From Halorubrum ezzemoulense DSM 17463 (GTDB lineage: Archaea; Halobacteriota; Halobacteria; Halobacteriales; Haloferacaceae), in NCBI RefSeq assembly GCF_002114285.1, contig NZ_NEDJ01000020.1:1-51709 (forward strand): DNA of 51,709 nt, written 5' to 3'. Each line of letters begins with the position of its first letter. The first letter of the stretch is position 1. The notes beneath the pieces were generated by a model. The model was not told where the DNA came from. It saw nothing but the letters and a program-made list of their open reading frames with translations, and searched no databases. Positions 45,551 through 51,709 of the stretch are shown one piece after another. Position numbers and translations under genes: made by a program.

Positions 45551-46351
45551 ATGGACGACGCGTCGCTCAGGGCGGACATGATCGAGGGGCTCGAACACCA
45601 GATCGGCGAGCCGATCGAGCCGCCCGTGCTGACCGCGCTTCAGCGCGTCCCGCGCGATCCCTTCGTCGACGACTCGCCTCGCGGCGGCGTCGTCGACGGC
45701 GACGACCCGCACTCGCTCTCGCTCCCGACGCTGGTCCGTCTCGTCACCGCGCTCGACGCCGCCGAGGGCGACTCGGTCCTCGTCGTCGGTGCGGGGATCG
45801 GCTACTCGGTCGCGATGCTCGCCGAGATCGCCGGCGCGCGGCGCGTCCACGCGGTCGACATCGACCGCGCCGCCGTCGCCGCCGCGCGGTCGAACCTCGA
45901 CGCGGCCGGTTATAGGGCGGTCCTCGTCGACCGCGCGGACGGCGCCGACGGACTCCCCGCGTACGCACCGTACGACCGGATCCTCCTCGAAGCCGCCGTC
46001 GTCGAGCCGCCGCGTTCCCTCAGGGACCAGCTCGCGCCCGACGGGCGAATCGCCTACCCGCGCGGCGCCGGCGTCCAGACGGTCGCCGCGATCGAGCCGT
46101 CCACCGGGGGTCCCGACGCGGGCGACGCCATCGCGTCCGGCGCCGGTACGGACGACGATCCGGCGCCTGACGGCTTCGAAACGGTCGAGACGCACGGGCC
46201 GGCGCGGCTCCAACCGATGCTCGTCGACGGCGAACAGCCCGGAACGGAACGGAACCGAACTCGGCGGGAGGACGCGGAGCGCGCCGAGCGCAGCCGGCAG
46301 CGACGGCACGGCTGGGAACAGGACTGGATCGACTGGGACAGCCGGCTTTAA
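45551..46351 (+). CDS. Pcm-like methyltransferase paralogue, degenerate substrate site
   Basis: A 266-residue protein related to the preceding Pcm. It keeps the methyltransferase core: SVLVVGAGIGYSVAMLAEIAGARRVHAVDID and the helix pattern after it. The substrate region differs: where Pcm has a GHDQTIS-type motif, this protein reads DGDDPHSLSLPTLV, so isoaspartyl methylation by the usual mechanism is doubtful. The C-terminus is a long arginine- and acid-rich tail ending WEQDWIDWDSRL. A TATA-like gttttagag lies about 27 nt upstream of the ATG. It could bind SAM and act on another substrate, or act as a subunit of Pcm. Confidence 0.8.
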   Translation: MDDASLRADMIEGLEHQIGEPIEPPVLTALQRVPRDPFVDDSPRGGVVDGDDPHSLSLPTLVRLVTALDAAEGDSVLVVGAGIGYSVAMLAEIAGARRVHAVDIDRAAVAAARSNLDAAGYRAVLVDRADGADGLPAYAPYDRILLEAAVVEPPRSLRDQLAPDGRIAYPRGAGVQTVAAIEPSTGGPDAGDAIASGAGTDDDPAPDGFETVETHGPARLQPMLVDGEQPGTERNRTRREDAERAERSRQRRHGWEQDWIDWDSRL

Positions 46352-46377
46352 CCGACTCTCCTCCGCCGCTCGCGGCG

Positions 46378-46854
46378 TCACTCCTCGACGACGAGCACCT
46401 CGGTGTTCCCCCGCTCGTCGACGTAGTCGCCCTCCGCCGGCGGCTTGATGTCGATCGCGAGCGTCCCGTCGGCCTGATTCGGCCCGAGTTCCGGCTCGAC
46501 GTCGACGGTCGCGACCCCGTCCTCGTTCGTCTTCGCGGTGACGACGCCGTCGATCTGCGCAGAGCCGCCCCGGACGATGACCGTCGCGTCCGCGACCCGA
46601 GAGCCGTCGGGGTCGACGACGGCGACGTCGACCGACTGCTCGCCGGGCGTGGTCACCTCCGGCTGGGGCTGCGCGTCGAGTTCCGTCGCGGCCAGCCCGT
46701 CGATGTCGCCGATCATCCCCATCATCACGCTGAGGCTGGCGACGCCGACGACGAGCGCGATGACGAGGCGGACCGGGAGCCCCTCGATCGCGCGGGTGTC
46801 GGTGCTGAACGTCCGGCGGTTCGCGGTGCGCGAGTCGTGTGTTCGATCGGACAT
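46378..46854 (-). CDS. Membrane-anchored protein with carboxypeptidase-regulatory-like domain
   Basis: A 158-residue protein. A basic cytoplasmic start (MSDRTHDSRTANRRTF) is followed by a hydrophobic helix near residues 27-50 (LPVRLVIALVVGVASLSVMMGMIG), preceded by RAIEG, a layout like pilins. The outer part is a beta domain: SVDVAVVDPDGSRVADATVIVRGG through DGVATVDVEPEL, as in carboxypeptidase-regulatory-like and Ig-like folds. It may be a pilus-like or cell-surface adhesive component; that is inference. A TATA box lies 28 nt upstream of the ATG. It is divergent from the HerA-like ATPase gene. Confidence 0.75.
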   Translation of the reverse strand: MSDRTHDSRTANRRTFSTDTRAIEGLPVRLVIALVVGVASLSVMMGMIGDIDGLAATELDAQPQPEVTTPGEQSVDVAVVDPDGSRVADATVIVRGGSAQIDGVVTAKTNEDGVATVDVEPELGPNQADGTLAIDIKPPAEGDYVDERGNTEVLVVEE

Positions 46855-46877
46855 ACGCCGCGCTGGCCGCGGTATCT

Positions 46878-46887
46878 GATATAAACG
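46878..46887 (-). promoter_or_regulatory. TATA box of the pilin-like membrane protein gene
   Basis: Minus-strand cgtttatatc is centred 28 nt upstream of the ATG at 46854, in the short region shared with the divergent ATPase gene. Confidence 0.65.
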
Positions 46888-46997
46888 ATCGGACGATCCG
46901 GGCGGCGCCGCGGCGGACGCCCGAGGGACGCGCCCGACAACCGGGACCCGATCCGGCTCCCGGTGCTTTTTGTCTGATGCCGAGGCAACCCGGCCGC

Positions 46998-48167
46998 GTG
47001 TACGTACGCGGCCGCGACGACGGGACCGACCGTACTGAGGGGGCTGACCGCGGCGACTGCGCCGACCTCCGTGACAGTGCTCACCGCGACGGTGACCGTC
47101 TGCCTCACACCGCTCGGATCGGCTCTTTCCTCGCCCGCGACGGCAGCGCCGGCGCTCCGGTCGGCGTCGACCTCGACCGCCCACACGCGGGCGTCGTGTT
47201 CGGGAAGCGCGGCACCGGGAAGTCGTACACCCTCGGCGTCCTCGCCGAGGAGCTGGCGGACGCAGGCGGTGTCGCCCCGGTCGTCGTCGACCCGATGGGC
47301 GTCTTCGCCGGCCTCGAAGCGGCCGGCGGACGGACCGTCGACCCCGCGGTCCGTCCCGCCTCGATACCGCCGTCGGCTTGGCCGAACCTCCTCGGCCTCG
47401 CCCCGGCGAGCGGCCCCGGAACCCTCGTCTGGCAAGTCGTCGCGGACGCGGTCGACGACGGATCTGGAGAGGCGACGGACCGTAACGCCGCGAGCGGAAC
47501 GACCCCCTCGCCGTCGCTCGCGGCGCTCCGCGAGGCGGTCGACGCGGCCGACGCCCCGGCGGAGACGCGCCGCGCCGCCGCGAACCACCTCCGGCTGGCG
47601 GCCTCGTGGGGAGTCTTCGACGCCGATGCGCCGCCGGTCGCGTCGCTGGCGGCCGACGGCAACCCCGCGGTCCTCGACCTCGCCGGCGTGCCCGACGCCG
47701 CCGCGGCGGCCGTGGTCCGCGCTGTCGCTCGCGGGCTCTACGACGCGCGGATCGCGGGCGATCTCTCCCGGCTCCCGTGGCTGCTCGTCGACGAGGCGCA
47801 CGCCTTCTTCGACGGGGTGGCCGACCCCGCGCTCCGGACGCTCCTCACGCGGGGCCGCGCGCCGGGCGTCTCGCTGGTCTGTGCGACCCAGCGTCCGGCC
47901 GCGCTCCCGAGCGTCGCCGTCTCGCAGTCCGACCTGCTCGTCTCCCACCGGCTCACGGCGGCGCGCGACGTCGAGCGACTGGCGGCGGCGGAGGCGACGT
48001 ACCTCGCCGGCGACCTCGCATCGCGGCTTCCCGAGGGCGTCGGCGAGGCGCTCGTCGTCGACGACGCCACAGAGACGGCCCACACGGTCCGGATACGGGA
48101 ACGCCGGACGCCGCACGAAGGCGAGAGTCCGCGCGCGAGCCGGCTATCGGACCCCGAACCGCACTGA
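46998..48167 (+). CDS. HerA/FtsK-like ATPase
   Basis: A 389-residue P-loop ATPase of the HerA-FtsK superfamily. Walker A is GKRGTGKS in HAGVVFGKRGTGKSYTLGVLAEEL, and Walker B is LLVDEAHAFFDG. VSLVCATQRPAALP is the sensor region typical of HerA and VirB4-like proteins. The family drives DNA or substrate translocation through hexameric rings. I prefer the GTG at 46998, since a pyrimidine-rich cttttt block lies about 29 nt upstream; an ATG at 46977 is the alternative. No NurA nuclease is adjacent, so it is not the usual HerA-NurA repair pair. The divergent neighbour is a pilin-like membrane protein. Confidence 0.83.
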   Translation: MYVRGRDDGTDRTEGADRGDCADLRDSAHRDGDRLPHTARIGSFLARDGSAGAPVGVDLDRPHAGVVFGKRGTGKSYTLGVLAEELADAGGVAPVVVDPMGVFAGLEAAGGRTVDPAVRPASIPPSAWPNLLGLAPASGPGTLVWQVVADAVDDGSGEATDRNAASGTTPSPSLAALREAVDAADAPAETRRAAANHLRLAASWGVFDADAPPVASLAADGNPAVLDLAGVPDAAAAAVVRAVARGLYDARIAGDLSRLPWLLVDEAHAFFDGVADPALRTLLTRGRAPGVSLVCATQRPAALPSVAVSQSDLLVSHRLTAARDVERLAAAEATYLAGDLASRLPEGVGEALVVDDATETAHTVRIRERRTPHEGESPRASRLSDPEPH

Positions 48168-48209
48168 CGGGTCCAGAACGCACAAGCCGCCCCGGAAATA
48201 CGCTAGCGC

Positions 48210-48611
48210 ATGGACCGAACGCCGTACGGATTTCTCCTCGTCGCGGCCGGGGGCTTCCTCGGTGCGGTCGCCAGACACGCCGTCGACGCGGGAGTCGCCG
48301 GCGTCCTCACCGTGGCCCCGTCCGGCGACCGCCTCATCGCTCTCGGCGGCGTCCCGCCCGGCGCGGGGACGCTGGTCGCGAACGTCGTCGGCTCGTTCGC
48401 CCTCGGTCTCCTCCTGACTCGCGCGTCGAGCGACCGGGTCCGGCTGCTCGTCGGGACGGGCGCGCTATCCTCGTTCACGACGTACAGCACGTTCGTCGCC
48501 GACGCCGTCGCGCTCGGAACGACCGCCGGCGCGGGATACGTCGCCGGTAGCTACGCGGCCGGATTCGCCGCGGCCGCACTGGGGCTCGCCGTCGGGAGGC
48601 GCCGGCGATGA
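48210..48611 (+). CDS. crcB: CrcB/Fluc fluoride channel subunit 1
   Basis: A 133-residue four-helix protein of the CrcB family, which exports toxic fluoride. GGFLGAVARHAV, LVANVVGSFALGLLL and ALSSFTTYSTFV are the family signatures; the asparagine and the phenylalanine/threonine pair line the fluoride path. The TGA overlaps the next crcB as ATGA. Where two crcB genes are paired, the products usually form a heterodimeric dual-topology channel. No fluoride riboswitch is evident upstream. Confidence 0.93.
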   Translation: MDRTPYGFLLVAAGGFLGAVARHAVDAGVAGVLTVAPSGDRLIALGGVPPGAGTLVANVVGSFALGLLLTRASSDRVRLLVGTGALSSFTTYSTFVADAVALGTTAGAGYVAGSYAAGFAAAALGLAVGRRRR

Positions 48612-48970
48612 GCGTCTCGCCGCTCCTCGCGACGGCGCTCGTCGGCGTCGGCGGTGCGCTCGGCGCGGCCGGCCGTCACGCCGTCGGGCTCCGTATCGAG
48701 GGGCGCCGGTCGGTCCTCCTCGTCAACGCCCTCGGGAGCCTCGCCCTCGGAGCCGTCTCCGCCGCGCCGATCGGATCGGCGGCGACGCTGCTGTTCGGCG
48801 TCGGCTTCTGTGGCGCGTTCACGACGTTCTCCTCGTTCGCGGTCGGGGCCGTCCGGACGGCGAGCGAGACCGGTGTTCGCGCCGCCGCGACGCTCGCGGC
48901 CTCGAACCTCGCGGCCGCGCTGGCCGCGTTTGTCCTCGGTTCGTCTCTCGCCGTCGCGGTCGCCGGCTGA
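48608..48970 (+). CDS. crcB: CrcB/Fluc fluoride channel subunit 2
   Basis: A 120-residue CrcB protein translated from an ATG overlapping the stop of the first crcB. GGALGAAGRHAVG, LLVNALGSLALG and GFCGAFTTFSSFAVG are the signatures. It is shorter than its partner and has different charges at its ends, as expected when the two subunits insert with opposite orientation. The pair should make one channel. Confidence 0.92.
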   Translation: MSVSPLLATALVGVGGALGAAGRHAVGLRIEGRRSVLLVNALGSLALGAVSAAPIGSAATLLFGVGFCGAFTTFSSFAVGAVRTASETGVRAAATLAASNLAAALAAFVLGSSLAVAVAG

Positions 48971-49046
48971 CGGAGGCTCACGGCGGCCGGGCCGTTCCTC
49001 CCCGACAAGCGACAAGTACAGGCTCCCCCGGTTCCTATGCGAGTGC

Positions 49047-49361
49047 GTGACCGACACCGACCGCTCCGTCGACGGCGAGTCGACCGCTCCGGCCGACTCG
49101 GGTGGTCCCGCTGACGACGTTACCCCCGAGGACGTCCCCGACTTCGGCGACCTCTCGATCCTCCAGCGCGGGTTCGTCGCCGCCGCGCAGAACCCCTCGC
49201 GCGGGCTGCTGGTCGTCGGCCTCTTCGTGTTCGCGCTCGCCTTTTACGCCGCGTTCTGGCTGTCGTTCCCCGGCGCCGCCGGACTCCTCACCGCGATCGC
49301 GCTGATCGTCGTCGTCGTCGCCGCGGCCGTCTACTGGCTCCTCGACCGCCTCTCCCGCTGA
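49047..49361 (+). CDS. Small two-helix membrane protein
   Basis: A 104-residue protein beginning at GTG (VTDTDRSVDGEST). An acidic cytoplasmic tail of about 35 residues leads to PDFGDLSILQRGFVAAAQNPSRG and then two hydrophobic helices (near 55-73 and 77-98). The RGFxxAAxNPxRG segment is reminiscent of small haloarchaeal membrane proteins of unknown function. A weak TATA-like aagtaca lies about 28 nt upstream. I assign no role. Confidence 0.7.
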   Translation: MTDTDRSVDGESTAPADSGGPADDVTPEDVPDFGDLSILQRGFVAAAQNPSRGLLVVGLFVFALAFYAAFWLSFPGAAGLLTAIALIVVVVAAAVYWLLDRLSR

Positions 49362-49422
49362 GCGGCCCCTTCGCCCGGATCGCTTTCGCCCGTTTCATTG
49401 GGAACGGCTCCCCTCGACGGTC

Positions 49423-50871
49423 TCACGGCCGCGGCTCGTAGAACCCGCGGAGCGGTCGACCGAACGCGGGGGCGAGCGTCGCCACCGCCTCGCCGACCAA
49501 CACGTCGCGGTCGGCGAACGCCGGTTCCACCTGCGCGCCGAGCGCCACGTCGCCCGCGGCGTCGCTCTCTAGGTACCCACGGACGGTGACGAACTCCCGC
49601 TCGCGCTCGACGACGTACCGGTCGCCGTCGATGAACGGCCCGTAGGTGTCCGGGTCGACGTCGTCGACGTACGACTCGTAGAAGTTCGCGGCGTGCTTCC
49701 GCACCGCGACCGGCGGCCCGTCGTGGCGCGCGACCGCCGGTCGCTCGGTCACCTCCAGTTCCGCGTCCAGCGCGGCCCGCGTCGACTCGACGGCTGCGGC
49801 GCGCTCGGGCACCTCCCGGTCGCCGCTCCCCCCGTCGGCGTCGCTCCCCTCGCCGCCGTTCCTCGTTCCCGCTGCGTCGGTCATGGCGCGCGCTCGGAGC
49901 ACGTCGAACCCGTGATCGTTGAGCCCGCCGACGATCCCGTCCAGCGATCGGCGGAGCTGCGGCCACAGCTGGTCGTCGACCACGTCCGGCGCGTCGAACA
50001 CGACCGCGACCGGCGTCGTTCCCCGTCGGTCGAGATGCGCTCGCACTTCCTCGGGGTCGAGCGGTTCCGGTTCGTCAGGCTCGAAGAGCGCCTCGCTCGG
50101 GGCCGCGAGCAGCTCCCGCGCGTAGTGCTGGAAGCGTGCGAGGTTCGTCGCCGACAGGACCGCCGCGACGTTCCGCGTCGGGTCCGTCGGATCGACGACG
50201 ACGAGGGGGTCCTCGAACGTGCGCTCGGCGTGCCCCTCTGGGTCGAACTCCACCGGGGGGTGCCAGCTCCGCGCCGACTCGACGAGCGGGACGAACCCGC
50301 CGAGCTCCAAGACGAGCAGCTCCGTGAGGTACCCCGAGAACCCCTCGGTGCGGAGGTCGCTGCCGTACGCGCCGATCCCCTTCAGGAACGCCTTCGCGAG
50401 GACTACGTCCGCGGCGAGGTCGTCGTCGAGCCGCGCAGAGAGGTACGCGTCGTGGAACGGGGTGCGGTCGACCGCGGAGACCAGATCCCCCGCCGTCTCC
50501 ACGTCGTGACAGGGGACGAGGTCCACGTCGAACCCCTCGTAGTTCCCCTTCACGTACGGGTGTTCGGCGTACTCCTCGTGGCCGTCGGGGAGGACCGCGT
50601 GCCCGACCGCCAGCCCGTACTCCTCCAGCTCGGCGCGGTCGAGATCTGCGTCGAACCGGACGAACAGGTCGATGTCGCGGTCGCCCGCGACCCACGTGCC
50701 CCGCGCCGTCGACCCGACTTGGACCACGTCGGCGCCGACGGGGAGGTCGGCGATCGCCTCGTGGGTCCGGTCGGTCAGTGCCGTGGCCGCCGCTCGCAGT
50801 CGCTCCCGCTCTTCCGGCTCGGGAAGGACGCGCTCGCGAACCCGTGACAGCACCGCCTCCAGATCGTCCAT
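49423..50871 (-). CDS. cca: CCA tRNA nucleotidyltransferase (archaeal class I)
   Basis: A 482-residue CCA-adding enzyme that builds or repairs the 3' CCA of tRNAs without a template. The catalytic motif is GSTARGTWVAGDRDIDLFVRF, with the DxD aspartates in DID and a third acidic residue in GFDVDLVPC. The archaeal class I domains follow: AFLKGIGAYGSDLRTEGFSGYLTELLVL is typical. A disordered Gly/Asp insert lies near residue 340 (NGGEGSDADGGSGD). The gene is divergent from tRNA-Asn. A weak TATA-like gttttc lies 28 nt upstream of the ATG. Confidence 0.95.
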   Translation of the reverse strand: MDDLEAVLSRVRERVLPEPEERERLRAAATALTDRTHEAIADLPVGADVVQVGSTARGTWVAGDRDIDLFVRFDADLDRAELEEYGLAVGHAVLPDGHEEYAEHPYVKGNYEGFDVDLVPCHDVETAGDLVSAVDRTPFHDAYLSARLDDDLAADVVLAKAFLKGIGAYGSDLRTEGFSGYLTELLVLELGGFVPLVESARSWHPPVEFDPEGHAERTFEDPLVVVDPTDPTRNVAAVLSATNLARFQHYARELLAAPSEALFEPDEPEPLDPEEVRAHLDRRGTTPVAVVFDAPDVVDDQLWPQLRRSLDGIVGGLNDHGFDVLRARAMTDAAGTRNGGEGSDADGGSGDREVPERAAAVESTRAALDAELEVTERPAVARHDGPPVAVRKHAANFYESYVDDVDPDTYGPFIDGDRYVVEREREFVTVRGYLESDAAGDVALGAQVEPAFADRDVLVGEAVATLAPAFGRPLRGFYEPRP

Positions 50872-51031
50872 ACCGAACGGTCTCGCGGTCCGGCCGAAAA
50901 CGTGTCGGTCGGATCGGCGGCGCGGCGGGCCGACGGAGCGCCGCCGCCGTCCCGCGGTCCGGCCCGTCGGCTTCCGCGTCGTCGGGCGGAAACGAAAGCC
51001 ATATCAAAAGGACGCGAGTACCCGAGAACAG

Positions 51032-51104
51032 GCCGAAGTAGCTCAGTTGGTAGAGCGCCTCGCTGTTAACGAGGCGGTCCCAGGTTCGAGTCCTGGCTTC
51101 GGCG
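51032..51104 (+). tRNA. tRNA-Asn (GTT)
   Basis: A 73-nt cloverleaf: acceptor gccgaag pairs with cttcggc, discriminator G. The D-arm contains agctcagttggtagagc, the anticodon stem cctcg/cgagg encloses ctgttaa with anticodon GTT at 51065-51067, and the T-arm ccagg/cctgg has the canonical ttcgagt loop. No CCA is encoded, as is common in haloarchaea. It reads away from cca. Confidence 0.95.
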
Positions 51105-51180
51105 CCTCCCTTCGTACGTTTCTCGTCTATGCTCTCACCAGACCGTAGTCCTATTTTGCTCGTTTCCGCTCTGACTGAGT

Positions 51181-51345
51181 ATGCCGAATCGAAGCGAGCA
51201 ATTTGCTTCACTCGAGGAGCCACAGAAGCGCGGCCAAGCGGCCGAAGCGATCGTAACTGATACTTATCGAAGATGCTGGTGACACACAGATGACTATCCG
51301 GTACGAGCGGTCAAACATAACATATCAAAAACATCAATTGGCACG
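51181..51345 (+). pseudogene. Decayed gene, possible PD-(D/E)XK nuclease-like protein
   Basis: From ATG 51181 a 33-codon frame encodes MPNRSEQFASLEEP then QKRGQAAEAIV, ending at TGA 51280-51282. It resembles the first residues of haloarchaeal PD-(D/E)XK nuclease-like proteins as I remember them. A TATA-like ctatttt at 51151-51157 lies 27 nt upstream, so it once had a leaderless start. In the next frame, from about 51272, the sequence reads DAGDTQMTIRYE, which looks like a C-terminal part of the same family. A large internal deletion plus frameshift would explain both. The stretch 51283-51432 holds nothing else I can name. Confidence 0.4.
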
Positions 51346-51432
51346 AGGATTACCATCTCAACGAAACATTAGCTTCGCTTGGTTCCAACCCGATAGGATA
51401 AAGAGGAACCGAGAGACAAATCGATCCGTGGC

Positions 51433-51507
51433 GGGCCTTTAGCTTAGTCCGGTTAAAGCGACTCGCTCATAACGAGTTGATCGCCGGTTCGAATCCGGCA
51501 AGGCCCA
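51433..51507 (+). tRNA. tRNA with CAT anticodon (Ile2 or elongator Met)
   Basis: A 75-nt cloverleaf: acceptor gggcctt pairs with aaggccc, discriminator A. The anticodon stem actcg/cgagt encloses ctcataa, anticodon CAT at 51468-51470. The T-arm gccgg/ccggc has loop ttcgaat. It lacks initiator features. The GGGCC acceptor with discriminator A is more like isoleucine tRNAs whose CAT is modified to read ATA, but elongator methionine remains possible. Confidence 0.88.
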
Positions 51508-51709
51508 TCGCAGTTAAACCCGTTACTGGGTGGTCTCCGAAACGACTCTCTCGGTGGCTCAAACGCCCGGTATCGGCTTTCTCGATGTTCCGGAAAATCA
51601 GCTTCTGAGTGGTATGTCGACCAGCGGTCGGTTCCGGGTTCCTGTTGTCGTGCGAATTCTGTAGTCGCCGCTACGTCGATCCACCCGCCCACCTACCTCG
51701 CCCTTATAC
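51508..51709. other. Right edge, no gene seen
   Basis: About 200 bp after the last tRNA hold no gene I can support. Frames on the minus strand here cross the tRNA itself and are artefacts. AT content is higher than in the gene-dense part, as at the left edge. Confidence 0.5.

Noticed and set aside
51453-51692. A minus-strand frame with CRIRTGDQLVMSESL
   Set aside because: It is the antisense translation of the CAT tRNA, a frequent annotation artefact.

Overview
The window is haloarchaeal chromosomal DNA. It is very GC-rich, its proteins are strongly acidic, and many genes have a TATA-like box about 26-29 nt upstream of the start codon, as expected for leaderless transcripts. The gene content agrees: thermosome, archaeal L15e, F420-dependent NADP reductase, an archaeal class I CCA-adding enzyme, UbaA, and a haloarchaeal histidine kinase with the RHNFRNDLN H-box. 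A Halorubrum-like member of the Haloferacales is my best guess; I cannot prove the genus from sequence alone.

Layout. Positions 1-684 are a lower-GC flank with small palindromes and no recognisable gene; it abuts a multicopper oxidase that has lost its N-terminal domains. From 1.3 to 10.2 kb lie an isoprenyl diphosphate synthase, npdG, a MazG-like protein, a zinc-ribbon protein, the HemAT globin transducer, a formate dehydrogenase alpha-type protein next to an internally duplicated membrane protein, a Bat-type regulator and thioredoxin. From 10.2 to 19.6 kb a nine-gene minus-strand operon (cobT-cbiA-cbiB-cobS-cobY-cobD-cbiZ-cobA-cbiP) encodes late cobamide synthesis plus cobinamide salvage, with most gene junctions overlapping by a few bases. 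CbiX and a DR2241-family Fe-S protein at 35.4-37.5 kb belong to the same metabolism but lie apart.

From 19.9 to 32.1 kb are L15e, a membrane protein, UbaA, RidA, tRNA-Ser(GGA), topoisomerase I, a sensor kinase, a DUF192 protein, glutaredoxin and a thermosome subunit. From 32.3 to 44.8 kb are a broken CopD-like gene, a BCCT transporter, prephenate dehydratase, cysteinyl-tRNA synthetase, threonine dehydratase, photolyase and two Hsp20 genes. From 44.9 to 51.7 kb are two Pcm-type genes, a divergent pair formed by a pilin-like membrane protein and a HerA-like ATPase, twin crcB genes, cca, tRNA-Asn and a CAT-anticodon tRNA with nuclease-gene debris between them.

The most unusual signals are non-coding. 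A dispersed structured repeat occurs three times (A 24605-24815, B 38531-38889, C 40631-40877). B and C are inverted around cysS, and each copy has a TATA-like box just outside the same end, pointing inward, so the repeat might be a mobile remnant or a small-RNA family. tRNA-Ser has an aberrant T-arm, and a canonical version of its 3' end lies 126 bp downstream, which looks like an integration scar.
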